A stretch of DNA of 64,000 nucleotides from Lycium barbarum (lineage: Eukaryota; Streptophyta; Magnoliopsida; Solanales; Solanaceae). Every line of letters begins with the position of its first letter. Position 1 is the first letter of the stretch. Positions 47,676 to 59,400 of this stretch are shown piece by piece. Below the pieces are notes generated by a model that was not told the origin of the DNA, ran no database searches, and saw nothing but the letters and a program-made list of their open reading frames with translations. A program made the position numbers and the translations under genes. The stretch spans positions 76,528,307 to 76,592,306 of the forward strand of contig NC_083339.1 of the NCBI RefSeq assembly GCF_019175385.1, given 5' to 3'.

Positions 47676-48985
47676 TACAGACCCGGAGAGTTACTAGGGC
47701 CCGTGCCCAGTCTATGCCCGAGATTGTACTTCAGTCGGCGATTTTTGCTACACCGCCACCTCTAGAGGAACTTAGAGCAGCAGCAGCTCCAGTTCAAGGG
47801 GCAGCCCCACCGCCAGCTCCCGAGGCCCCAGTACCTGAGCCTCCAGTTCCTCAGCCAGGGACGGAGGATAGGGCCATGAGAGATGCAGTTCAGCTGCTGA
47901 CCAGATTTGTGGCAGGGCAGGCTCGCAGGCACGGACTAGGAGTTGACCATGCGGATAGATTTGATAGTTTGAGGGCTCGTGATGATCCGCAGGAGTTTAT
48001 TCGGCAGATGCAGTGTACATTAAGGATAATCAAGGCTTCTGAGACTGAGTCTATTAAGTTGGCTCCATATCGGTTGCGGGATGTAGCTGTTAATTGGGAT
48101 GAGTCTTGAGAGTTATCCAGGGGCGAGGGTGCTCCTCCAGCAGTATAGGATGAGTTTGTGGAGGCCTTCTTTGGCCACTTCCTGCCTACAGAGATGAGAC
48201 GAGCTAGAGTTGATAGATTCTTACATTTGAGGCAGAGTGGCAGGAGCGTTCGAGAGTACAGTCTTGAGTTTGATTCATTGGCTAGATATGCGCCTACTAT
48301 TGTAGCTGATATGGCTGATAGAGTGCATCGTTATGTGATGGGACTGGATCGCTATTTGATTGACAGCTGCGTGGCTCTTCAGCCAGGTATGGATATTGTT
48401 CGGGTACAGGCATATACACAGGGGGTAGAGGATCGACACAGAGGACGTTAGCCAGATAGAGTCTATGACAGAGGCCAGCATAAGAGGGCTAGATCGGCTG
48501 GTTATCCTGGTGAGTTTCGAGGCAGGCAGCCTCAGCAGTATATTAGATATTCTTCCCAGTCAGCACGGAGTGCACCCCCACAGTTTACAGGTAGGAGATT
48601 TGATAGCACGGGGTATTCAGGAGCCGGTCAGAGCTCCAAAGCTTCGGGTTCGCAGATGAATAGAGGTTTGAGTCAGTCGAGGCCACCTTTGCCTCGGTGT
48701 TCTCGGTGTGGTAGGCTCCATTCTGGGGAATGCCGTCTTGCTATAGGTGCTTGTTTTTCTTGCGGCCATCAGGGCCATATAAATAGAGAGTGTCCTTATG
48801 GGGATGGTGTAGGTGGTATGGCTCAGCCTACTGGGTCGGTTGATGGTTGATCTTTTTCTTTAGCTATGCGCCCTATAGGGCAGGGTATTCAGACACTAGT
48901 AGGTCGTGGTAGAGGTCGTGGCGGAGCTTCCAGTTCTAGCGGTCCTTCGAACCGCATATATGCTTTGGCTAGTAGGTAGGATTAG
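47676..48985 (+). pseudogene. gag: E2 Gag (capsid and zinc knuckle), 5' truncated and broken
   Basis: Homologue of the E1 and E3 Gag; the start codon is lost in the LTR-gag deletion. A Pro/Ala-rich segment leads to the capsid core (VRVQAYTQGVEDR and EFDSLARYAPTIV). Stops: TGA 48,107, a TAG at about 48,146, TAG 48,449, TGA 48,848, TAG 48,977 and TAG 48,983, all in one frame. The knuckle is intact: Cys33, Cys36, His41 and Cys46 counted from 48,656, preceded by CSRCGRLHSGEC. The RGRGRGG linker follows at about 48,905. Confidence 0.92.
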
Positions 48986-50538
48986 GAGGCGTCACCGAAT
49001 GTCGTTACAGGTATATTATCGATTTTCTCTCGGGGCGTATATGCATTGATAGATCCAGGCTCCACCTTATCATATATATATCTCCCTTTGTTGCTAGTAG
49101 AATCGGAATAGAACCTGAGTTGATAGAACCATTTGAAATAGCTACACCGGTAGGAGATTCTGTCATAGCAAAGCAAGTATATAGAAATTGTTTGGTGATT
49201 ATATATAGTCGTCACACCGTGGAAGATCTGATAGAGTTAGATATGACTGAGTTTGATGTTATTATGGGTATGGATTGGTTAGCTTATTGTTATGCTAACG
49301 TTGATTGTAGAGAAAAGATAGTTCGATTTCAGTTCCCAGGAGAGCCGACTATAGAGTGGATGGGGAATACAGCATCGCCGAGGGGTAAGTTTATTTCATA
49401 CCTCGAGGCAAGGAAGATGGTTAGAAAGGGTTATATTTATCATCTGGTTCGTGTGCATGACCTGAAAGCAGAGGTACCGACTCTTCAGTCAGTCCCGATA
49501 GTTAATGAATTTCCAGATGTATTCCCAGACGAACTTCCAAGTCTTCCTCCTGAGCGGGAGATAGAGTTCACTATAGATGTATTGCCAGATACTCAGCCCA
49601 TATCTATTCCTCCTTATAGAATGGCACCTGCAGAGCTGAAGGAGTTAAAAGAGCAACTGAGGAACTTATTAGAAAAGGGCTTCATCAGGCCTAGCACATC
49701 ACCTTGGGGAGCGCCGGTATTATTTGTGAGAAAGAAAGATGCGTCGCTGCGGATGTGTATTGATTATAGGCAGCTGGATAAAGTAACAATAAAGAATACA
49801 TATCCCCTCCCCATGATTGATGATCTATTTGACCAATTTCAGGGTGCTAAATGCTTTTCGAAGATAGACTTACGGTCAGGTTATCATCAGGTGCGGGTGA
49901 AGGAGGCAGATATTCGGAAGACTGCATTCAGGACCGGATACGGGCATTATGAATTTAGAGTGATGTCTTTTGGGCTGACCAATGCTCCAGCAGTATTTAT
50001 GGATTTGATGAACCGAGTATTCAAACCATTCCTGGATATGTTCGTTATTGTATTTATCGATGATATTCTGGTCTATTCACATTCAGAAGAGGAGCATGCA
50101 GACCATTTGAGGACGGTACTTAGAGTACTCCAGCACCAGGAGTTGTATGCTAAGTTCTCTAAATGTGAATTCTGGTTGACTTCAGTAGCATTCTTGGGGC
50201 ATATTATTGGAGCTGATAGTATTCGGGTAGATACACAGAAGATTGAGGCTGTAAAGACTTGGCCCAGACCCATGACACCTACTGAGGTTCGCAGTTTTCT
50301 GGGGCTAGCAGGATATTACAGGAGATTTGTAGAAAAGTTTGCCTCGATTTCAGCGCCTTTAACAAGGCTAACTCAGAAGGCAGCTAAGTTCCAGTGGACT
50401 GATGCATGTGAGCAAAGCTTCAAGTTGCTGAAAGACAAGTTACCTACGGCTCCAGTTCTAACTCTTCCAGAGGGACCAAATGGCTATGTTATTTATTGTG
50501 ATAGACTGATGCATGTGAGCAAAGCTTCCAGTTGCTGA
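48986..50538 (+). pseudogene. pol: E2 protease and reverse transcriptase
   Basis: The protease motif DPGST begins at 49,052 in the Gag frame; a frameshift at about 49,080 moves to the long open frame 49,120-50,538 (472 codons). That frame carries [11 protein letters not shown], the [10 protein letters not shown] linker and the whole [28 protein letters not shown], the catalytic FIDD at codons 312-315 (50,053), and [15 protein letters not shown]. It is the longest unbroken RT in the window. It ends early in RNase H because of a 107-bp tandem duplication. Confidence 0.93.
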
Positions 50539-50610
50539 AAGACAAGTTGCCTACGGCTCCAGTTCTAACTCTTCCAGAGGGACCAAATGGCTATGTTATT
50601 TATTGTGATA
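50397..50610 (+). repeat. 107-bp tandem duplication in E2 RNase H
   Basis: 50,397-50,503 and 50,504-50,610 are nearly the same, with about two differences. 107 is not a multiple of three, so the second copy throws the frame and creates the stop at 50,536. Confidence 0.95.
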
Positions 50611-51165
50611 CTTCAGGTGTTAGACTAGGTTGTGTATTGACGCAGCATGGCAGGGTTATAGACTATGCTTCCCGACAGCTCAGAAAGCACGAAAGGAATT
50701 ATGCTACTCATGATCTGGAATTAGCAGCGGTAATTCATGTCTTGAAGATATGGAAGCATTACTTATATGGTGTTCATTTTGATGTTTATACGGATCACAA
50801 GAGTCTCCAATATATCTTTAAGCAGAAAAAGCTGAATTTGCGACAGAGACGGTGGTTAGAGTTACTAAAGGATTATGATGTTGATATTCTATAACATCCA
50901 GGGAAAGCAAATATTGTAGCAGATGCTCTTAGCCGTAAATCTATGGGTAGCTTGACAGATGTGCAACCAGAGAGGAAGGAGATAGTTCGTGATATTTACC
51001 GACTAGCTAACCTTGGAGTCCGTTTGGCTGACTCGGGAGATGGTGGAGTTTCTGTTTGAGAAGTCGCTGAATCCTCTATCATAGAGCCTGTAAAGAGACA
51101 CTAGTACGAGGACCCTGTTCTGGCACGGTATAGAGATATAACTCTTCAAAAGGAGAAGACCCCGT
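50532..51165 (+). pseudogene. pol: E2 RNase H and linker, broken
   Basis: RNase H acidic residues appear in YCDTSGV, HDLELAA, YTDHKSL and ADALSRK. The frame carries TAA at 50,892, between the [11 protein letters not shown] and HPGKAN segments, and two more stops in the linker (about 51,057 and 51,102). Confidence 0.9.
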
Positions 51166-51983
51166 TCGAAGTTACACCTGACGGAGTGCTACGATATGAA
51201 GACAGATTATGTGTACCTGAGGTTGCAAGGCTACGACAACAGGTTATGGAAGAGGCACACTATGCCCGTTATTCTGTTCATCCAGGGTCAACGAAGATGT
51301 ATCATGACCTCAGATGTTTATATTGGTGGGATGGCATGAAGAAGGACAGAGCGGAGTTTGTTGCTCAGTGCCCGAATTGTCAACAGGTTAAGGTCGAGCA
51401 TCAGAAGCCTGGTGGGTTATTACAGGAGATAGAGATCCTAACTTGGAAATGGGAAGTAATTAATATGGACTTCATTACAGGTTTACCTCGCACTCCACGG
51501 AAGTATGACTCTATATGGGTTATTGTGGATAGGCTGACAAAATCAGCCCATTTTCTTCCGGCCAGGACTACTTATTCAGCTGAGGACTATGCAAGGTTTT
51601 ATATCAAGGAGCTAGTGAGACTTCGTGGGGTTCCCACATCTATTATATCGGATAGAGGAGCTTAGTTTACAGCTAAATTCTGGAGATCATTCCAGAAGGG
51701 ATTAAGGACACAGGTGAGTCTTAGCACAACATTTCACCCTCAGACTGACGGACAGGCCGAGCGTACCATTCAGACGCTAAAAGATATGTTGCGAACCAGT
51801 ATCATTGACTTCAGAGGTAGCTGGGACGATGCCACTTATCGAGTTTTTTTATAACAATAGCTACCATTCTAGTATCCAGATGGCACTGTATGAGGCCTTA
51901 TATGGGAGGAAGTGCAGGTCACCTATCGGTTGGTTTGATGTTGGTGAGACTAAATTGATAGGCCCAGACATAATCCAGCAAGC
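51166..51983 (+). pseudogene. pol: E2 integrase, N-terminal and core part
   Basis: The zinc site is visible in the HYARYSVHPG and CPNCQQVK segments (frame of 51,186). Core Asp lies in INMDF and ISDRG, and the Glu in GQAER at the canonical 35-residue distance. TAG at 51,663 lies between the second Asp and the Glu, and a frameshift at about 51,830 precedes NNSYHSSIQM. It is cut at 51,983 by a solo LTR and continues at 54,869. Confidence 0.92.
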
Positions 51984-54868
51984 TATTACATCCCGTGTTT
52001 TCATGCGATGGAAAGTGTGTAAGTTAAATGACATTAGTAACTGAAACGAGGTTATCCCCAAGTTTATAGGTGGTTAGAGAGATGGTACAAATGTATCGTA
52101 AGGATTAGAAGTTAAACAAATCGAAGAAAATAAGTTTCGTAAAGGTTCGAAATTTATTTTAATGAAATATGGACCAAGCTATAACATCCCGTATTTTTTG
52201 GACCAGGAAATTGAACCGTCCAACATAAGCAATTTTACTGAGGCCGTAGGATTTGGCCATGTTCAAGCATGAAAATCAAGAACTCGGGTTTACAAGGAAC
52301 GAAGTGCTAAAATAATTTAGGACTTAACAAGTGTGACGACGGTGATTGGGAATAATATTTGGTGCATGTACAAAGAAGCTATGGACTAGAATTCTACCTC
52401 ATGATTATGATAATGAGTATATGTGTGTTAAAAGTGTCCATGTTTAAGTGAATTGAGATTAAAAAAATTAATTATTGTATTAATTAAAGCTTAATGGATA
52501 AATATTACGTTCATATAATCCACGCGTGTCATTAATAATTGAGCTGCAAGTGGAAGTATGCGTGCATATTATGTGGATATGGCAGCATGTTAATCAATAT
52601 AGGTGATGAGTCAAATGCATGTAGATTGCATATTGACACGTGGGAAAAAGAGAAGGAATTGTCAACATTAAGTGTGCTAGCACTTTTCACTACTATTTAC
52701 ATTTGGAAAGAGAACATAAATAGTATGAAACCATTTGATACAACAAACTAATGTATTCAGTGAGAAAAATCATGTGGCAATGTTATTCCATGAATAGATA
52801 CACATAACAACGTTATTAAAATTTACAGTCTTCGCTCACCGCTTCAATCTCGTTGTTCTGTTTTGTTGTTTTGCTGAATCCGGGTTTTCTTCGTAGTGAA
52901 GTAAGGTGGAAGAAGATTATTTCTTGGAATATAAGGTAAGAATTCTCCTCTACTAGATATATTTAAATTCTTCCAGGTCATAGTTAAATTATGAGACGGG
53001 GACTACGAAATTAATTGCGGGAAATCGGATAAATTGTTATTGCTATCATGTGGACTGTTTGGTGGTTGTTATAAATTGTTTGGTGTGCTGGAATATCATG
53101 GGATTGGCTGTAGTTGTTGTTGTTGTGCTTGTTGTCATACGATATATATACGAAAATAAAAGAGTGTATACAAGTATCGGTATAGGAATATATATTGGGC
53201 TGTTGTGGAGGTAATTTCAGAATGGATTTAATTTTAGTTTGATATGAAATTATTGGTATTGTTGTTGTCGGTATAATGATTGATACTTTGGCTAAGTTGG
53301 AATCACGAGGAATATTATGTTTTTAGGAAAGATGCTGCCCGAATATCGTTAGATTTCTAAGTAATTAAGGATTGGTTTGAAAGAGTATCCTAATTTAATT
53401 ATTGGCATATTTGGTATTATTTGTAGATGGTATGAGATTAGTGAGACGTGGGCCAAATTCTATAGGGTTATGAAGTGAGTTATTGTTCTGATTCCATAGA
53501 ATTTATGTGATGATGTTGTTGAATGATATGAAGTTTGGTTAGAACGAATTATACAGGGGATTCATTAAATCATTTGTTAAGTTAATATGAGTTTAAAGCT
53601 AATTCCTACGGACTGATTTGAGCATATCGCTTTGGGATATAGACTCGCAGGTTCAAGAAATGAGACATGGGATGAGTAAGTAAGTGACGGGGTATGTAAA
53701 GCTATCCCTTCTTTCTTTTGGCATGATCTTTATGAAACAAACAGACGACGTATATGACTCCAAAGAAGCTCCTATTCTTAGAGACACTAGGATGGCTAAT
53801 ATTCTTGATTCCCAGAACTTATTTTATTATGTCTTGATACGTGTCTATGATTTCAGACGTCCTATTTTGATATAATCCATTCGAAGGGTACTTCATATGA
53901 CTATTGTCTTAATTTTCAAATGATAGCTCATTTTGATTATCCTATTGAGTCTCAGATATGACTTAGTTTGCATATGGTTTCGCACTACTCTGCTCGTGCA
54001 TGCTGTTAATGTATCTTTCACCGTGTCCCGGGCCGGGTATGTTTTCGTGCACAGTTTCACTGTATTGTTCACCGAGTCCCTCACTAGAGGGTCGGGTACG
54101 GTATATAGATATATATGATGATGTGATGATGGCACCGAGACCCCTGATGGGCCGGGCATGGTATACATGTATACGACTTTATTCACCGAGTCCATGATGG
54201 GCCGGATATGGTATATGATATAGCTATGCATGATTTTCATTTCATAAGGCACAGGTACAGTGATTTCTTGGTTGTCATACTTGTCTCCTGTAATCTCTAT
54301 TTCAGTCATGATCTTCTTTATTGTATTTCATGCTTTATATACTCAGTACATATCTTGTACTGACCCCCATTTCTACGCGGGGCTGCGTTTCATGCCCGCA
54401 GGTACAGACACTCAGTTCGGGGACCCTCCAGCTTAGGACTTTTACTGAGCTGTTTTGGAGAGCTCCATTGTTTCGGAGCCAAGATTATTTTGGTACAGAT
54501 CTTTGATGTAAACTTACACATATCCAGGGGTACAGCGGGGCCCTGTCCCGTCATATTTTACTATGATACTCTTAGAGGTCTGTAGACATATGTGGGTTGT
54601 ATATGGGTTATGGTCAGCTGTGTCGATATGATTTGTTCTGGATACTCCCGTATGTAGTGGCAGCCTTGTCGGCTTGCGTATTGTGTTGTGCTTTGGTTAG
54701 TTGTGACTTCTCAGGAGATAGGTTTATGATATGTGACGTTATGAACCTTTAGTTGCTTTTACAAGTATCCATTCCGTCCATAGTTTCAGTTTGACTATAT
54801 CTAACAAGTTCGTATACGAGTGTCCAGTTCGGGCACTAGTCATGGCCCATGGGGGTTGGGTCGTGACA
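51984..54868 (+). mobile_element. Solo LTR inserted in E2 integrase
   Basis: 2,885 bp, TATTACATCCCG (TG changed to TA) to GGGTCGTGACA, flanked by CAAGC and CAATC (4 of 5 agree). E2's integrase resumes directly afterwards, confirming the insertion point. It has two LTR-start motifs, at 51,984 and about 52,185, as does E0's 3' LTR (reversed), so this mosaic form was inherited by more than one insertion. Hairpin units at 54,021-54,212. Confidence 0.9.
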
Positions 54869-54922
54869 CAATCGGTAGATAAGGTAAAGCTCATTCAGGA
54901 GAGATTATTGGCAGCCCAGTCG
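54869..54922 (+). pseudogene. pol: E2 integrase C-terminal remnant
   Basis: About 18 codons (VDKVKLIQERLLAAQS) collinear with VEKVKVIRDRLLIAQS of E1. It then joins the interior of an LTR at about 54,923, so the rest of integrase, any chromodomain and the polypurine tract are deleted. Confidence 0.85.
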
Positions 54923-55568
54923 GCTGGAAATATAGTTATAGATATGTATGGGTGTTGTTGTTCATGATAATATTATACTCTTTTCCATGTGTTTGTGATT
55001 TTGCGAAGTAAAGGTCGAAGATTGTATTTCGATGGACTGTTTTGAGCTTGCTATTGAAACGATATTGAAGTAATTTTCTTGTACATAGATGGTAGTTGAT
55101 GTTGTTGTCGTGTTGTTATTGATATGGTTCATAAATTTGGAAGAAAACAAGTGTATAACGTATCGTATACGAAGTGTATGTTGGTTTGTTGGGTGTATAA
55201 TCTTAGATGTTAACGATTTGAGTGAAAAGGAATAGGAGAGGTTATTGGGTTGTTATATATATTGTTGGTGCTGATGTGCTAATCGGAGATTAAGTGGAAG
55301 TTCGGGTTAGGCGAGTTATATAGAGGAAATGCTGCCCGATTTCCGTTAAGTTCTTAACTAATCAAAATACTAATCAAGGAGTATAAACTAAGAAGTCATT
55401 CCCATAAGTGATTGGTTGTAGATTTATAAGTTTGGGAAGTCGTAGTTTGTTAACAATAGTGTTACTCTCATATTAATAGGCTAAAGGGGCGACGAAGCAA
55501 GCTTGGTTAGGTTTGATCTATAACATGTATGTGAAGCTATCCTTCTCTTCTTTTTGGCATGATCTTTA
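54923..55568 (+). mobile_element. E2 3' LTR, internal fragment
   Basis: Nearly the same as about 46,110-46,770 of the 5' LTR apart from a short deletion. It lacks the LTR start and stops at 'gatcttta', where a different LTR begins. Confidence 0.85.
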
Positions 55569-58500
55569 TGTTATAGCCCGTATTTTTGTATGTCGAATTA
55601 TTTGTAAGCTAATTGGCATAAGTTAAGGAAAAGATTATTTTGGGATATGAAATAAGGACTTTTAATCCTCGATTTTAATTAGTGCACGATTTGTTTATAA
55701 ATTTCAATTAGTATAGAAATATTATTGGAGATTAGGGACTAATTAACTATGATTAGATTATTAAGTGGAGATTAGTGATTAATTAAGTAGCTAATTAGGT
55801 AATTAGAGTGGGCCCCACCAATTTAATTAAAAAACAAAGGATGAGTCATTATAGAGGGACATGTGTCCATTTTATGGGCAGCCTATATAGCTTAAGGTGA
55901 TGACTAATTCATCAAGCCGTAATCCATTTTTCATTCACCAAAGTTGAGTGAGGAAAGAGAAGTTCCAAAGCTCTAGAGAGAGAGAGAGAGAGTCACGGCC
56001 ATGACAGCCACCTAGTGAGCTCTCGGCCAGCTCCTCTTCTCCCCCCTTCTACACAATTACGTTGAGGGAATTCAAGTCCAATTGGAGGAAAAAAAGATGG
56101 AGATTACAACAGCCATGGCAACTCACGGCCATGGCTGTTCTTGAAGGAGTTTACATGTTGATAATAAGAGCTTTGTCTCTAAGGTCAGATTTCATTCCCT
56201 TTTTCATGTCTTAGAAACGATTGATCTTTGTATGAATTGGTGGATGTGGAATTAAAGGCAAAAATTGTGTGTGTTGATGTTGAAACTTTGCTTGGGCCGT
56301 ATATGGGGCTGTTTTAGACTAGCAATAATGAGTTAATTTTAATTGGTGTTGTTGTTGTTGTTGTCATGGAATAAATGATGAAAGTGAAGGGATTTGATGA
56401 TTAAAGATGAAGTTATATTTGTTTAGTGGGATGTTCTTGTTGAATTGAGGGATTAAGATTATGTATTGTGTTGTTGATCTTGTGAAATTGGAGGACTAAG
56501 TGTCGTTAAGACTTGTGTTGTGTTGATTGTAATTGACGGCCTGCTTTAGGACTTGTTGTAATGTTAAGATAATTTTCTTGCATATAAGGACTGAAGCCGT
56601 TCTTGTGTCGTTGCTAATGTGAATCAATAATTTGATAAGAAAAGAATGTATGAGATATCGTATGCGAAACGTATGTGGGCTGTTTTGGAGTATCCTCGGA
56701 TCTTGCTTCACTAGTTCTTAATGCGATAACTTAGACGTGCTTTGGTTGTTGTTATGTTGGTTAACAGTATAGTTGGTGTAAATGTGAGAAATTGAGCGAT
56801 GTAGGGGAAGCGCTGCCCAATTGTCTGGAAATAAGTTACTAACGTTAAAGTACGTTTTATGCCATTTCGTAGCTTAACTATAGTCTTGACATCTTAATAT
56901 AGGTTGAGATATTTTGGGCAACGTGTACATATCGAGTCATGAATTAAGCGTCAAAGGTATGTAAAGCTAACCCTTCTTTCTTTTTGGCATGATCTTTATG
57001 AAACAAACAGACGACGTATATATATGACTCCAAAGAAGCTCTTATTCTTAGAGCCACTAGGATGGCTAATGTTATTGGCTTCCAGAAGCTATTTCATTAT
57101 GTCTTGATACGTGTATATGATTCCAGAAGTTCTATTTTAATACAATCCGTAGTGACATTCGAAAGGTACTTGATATGACTATCGTCTAAATTTTCAAATG
57201 ATGGTTCATTTTGATTATCTTATTGAGTCTCAGATATGATTTAATTTGCATATGGTTGCTCACTACTCTACTCGTGCATGCCTCAATACAGCTTTCACTG
57301 AGTCCCGGTGATGCAATCCAAATGACCATGGTGACGACTCAAGTGTTCAAGCCGAGGAGACCCAAATTGAAGCCCGAGAGGATGTCGATTGAAGCCCACG
57401 ATCTGCCCCACAGAAAGAACAAGTCTAGCAGCCCAAATTAGGACTTCTAGAAGCTCTAGTGTGAACATGAGGGGCTGGTCTAATGTGAACGAAGGAAGCT
57501 TCCCTTTTTGTGTTTTCTTGGCTTATTAAAGGCTGTTTTGACTTTCATAATGTGTAGTGGCTTTCTAGGCTTCTAGGAGTATGCATTTTGTAGTCATCTA
57601 TGCACCTAGAAGACTACACTTCCATTTATTTCTTTTGACTAGTATATTTTAAGAACCTTATTTAAAGGTGCTTGTAAATCATTTGAAGGGACCTATCTTG
57701 AAATATATGAATATTGAACTTTTCTCTCTAGTTGAGACTTGTGATTTGGTGGACTCCAAAACCTTATTTTGATCATTCAATTTGCAAGAGATTGTTATTC
57801 TCTTGAGGATTGTTGCATAAGATAGGTGCCTTTGATCCTTTTGGAAGGTAACTAGGACTAGTTCTTCTAGTTATTGTCCAGTTGTTTATCAATTGTGTCT
57901 TCTTTCTATCTTGTCTTTATTTTCTTGCATCACCCGGGCCAGGATACATTATATATATATATGATGATGTGATGATGTGATGATATGATGATGTGATTAT
58001 GGCGCCAAGGATGGTATGTGGTGACCTTATTCACCGAGTCCCATAATGGGCCGGATATGATATATGATATTGATATGCATGATTTTCATTTCATAAGGCA
58101 AGTGTATTGATATTTTAAAAGTCATACTTGTTTCCGGTAATCTCTATTTCAGTTATGATCCTCTTTATTGTATTTCATGCTTTATATACTCAGTACATAT
58201 CTCGTACTGACCCCCCCCCCCCTTCTTCGGGGGGCTGTGTTTCATGCCCGCAGGTACAGATAGTCGGTTTGGTGACCCTTCAGCATGGGACTTCCACTCA
58301 GCTGTCTTGGAGAGTTCTGTTGTTCCGAAGCCTAGACTATTTTGGTACAGATCTTTTGATATAGACTTATATATATGTCCAGGGGTACGGCGGGGCCCTG
58401 TCCCGTCATATTTGACTTTTATACTCTTAGAGGTCTGTAGACATGTGTGTGTTGTATATAGGTTTTGGTCAGCTGTGTCTATATGGTTTGCTTTTGATAT

Positions 58501-58723
58501 TCCCGTGTATAGTGGCAGCCTCGTCGGCTTGCGTATTGTGTTATGTTATGGTTAGCCATGACTCCTCAGGAGACAGGTTTATGATATGTGGTGTTGTGAA
58601 TCCTTCATTTGTTTTTACAAGTTTCCATATTGTCCTTAGTTTTAGTATGACTTTATTTAATAGGTCTGTATACGAGTGTCCAGTTCGGGCACTAGTCATG
58701 GCCCATGGGGTTGGGTCGTGACA
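55569..58723 (+). mobile_element. Terminal LTR of the 13.4-kb insertion, with nested solo LTR
   Basis: TGTTATAGCCCG to TCGTGACA; about 2.5 kb without the nested 624-bp LTR and duplication. It is related to the 5' LTR but differs at more than one site in ten by eye, and shares TGATGA repeats (about 57,961-58,000) with the solo LTR at 16,118. A (GA)n run lies at about 55,975-55,991 and a TATATA box at 55,884. Its end carries the GATCA duplication that pairs with 45,323. Confidence 0.82.
57309..57932 (+). mobile_element. Short solo LTR, unrelated family, perfect duplication CCCGG
   Basis: 624 bp with perfect 8-bp inverted termini, TGATGCAA and TTGCATCA, and CCCGG on both sides (57,304-57,308 and 57,933-57,937). 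Excision would rejoin the hairpin unit 'gagtcccgg-gccagg'. TG...CA ends and a 5-bp duplication mean an LTR. The family is not determined; TGATG...CATCA ends occur in some other chromovirus lineages. No open frame of note. Confidence 0.88.
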
Positions 58724-58728
58724 GATCA

Positions 58729-59048
58729 ATACAAGTTTCAACACGAGTTGGTAGTATGTCAAACTCGCAAGAATTACTAACATGATGACCACATGACATT
58801 TTACTACCAATCAATTCACAACTGTCAACAATAGGTGGACACAAATCGATCTTACAAGAAGAATCAATTTGGTCATCTAAAGGATCAACTAGTGTTTGAG
58901 CACCTTCTTTCGATAATGCACTATCATTCAAAGCACAAGTGTCAACACTAGGTGGACACAAATCAACTTTACAAGAAGGATCAATTCAGTCATCAATAGG
59001 ATCAACTAGTGTGGGGACACTTTCAACTATGGCATTACCAATACACAA
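58729..59048 (-). pseudogene. Element G, unidentified reading frame, proximal part
   Basis: The frame runs from 59,048 towards 58,729 and continues at 45,327. It contains two 39-codon (117-bp) repeats with motif DLCPPxVDxC, one near 58,965-58,925 and one near 58,848-58,808. Differences between the repeats are mostly conservative, which suggests it was once translated. One TGA (58,988 region) interrupts the first repeat. The right border meets the RNase H remnant in another frame, probably at an integrase deletion. No known domain recognised. Confidence 0.5.
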
Positions 59049-59400
59049 CATAAACACTTGTTTTTGAACAAGAAACCATCAAACCTAGAATAGGTAGTAG
59101 AAGACCTATCCCTGATCCACCTCTCCCTTTCCCACTCTTCGCAATCTAGAAAGATTTTGGCAAAGACAGGGTCCTCGGGATACAATGTCTTTAAGCTTTC
59201 AAAACCCATCAATTTGGAAGACAATGTAATAATCAAAACATGTTTCCTTGATAGGGCATCCGCCACTACATTCTCCTTTCCCTTTTTGTATTAGATTACA
59301 TAAGGGAAGGTTTCAAGGAATTCAACCCATTTAGCATGCCTTTTGTTAAACTTTCCTTAGGCCTTAAGATGTTTTAAGGACTCATGGTCGGTCCTAATCA
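59027..59400 (-). pseudogene. pol: Element G RNase H C-terminus and linker
   Basis: MADALSRKH (59,266) carries the last acidic residue of RNase H. Upstream, the segment around 59,385 (IRTDHESLKHL) belongs to the same domain but is separated by stops. The linker to integrase follows (SRFDGFLFKNKCLC) and breaks off at about 59,048. All of integrase is missing. Confidence 0.82.

Larger units (their letters stand above)
45328..58723 (+). mobile_element. Element E2 and nested LTRs: 13.4-kb insertion in G
   Basis: Bounded by TGTTATACCCCG at 45,328 and GGGTCGTGACA at 58,723, with the perfect 5-bp duplication GATCA at 45,323-45,327 and 58,724-58,728. The host reading frame is continuous across the gap, so these are true ends of one insertion. 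Inside are a 5' LTR, a Del/Tekay-like gag-pol lacking primer site and 3' end, a partial 3' LTR, and a full-length terminal LTR. The terminal LTR diverges from the 5' LTR more than the partial one does, so the right end has been rearranged. Confidence 0.9.

Noticed and set aside
57211..57441. 76-residue frame with a basic tail
   Set aside because: It spans the junction between an LTR and the nested small solo LTR, so it is an artefact of insertion.
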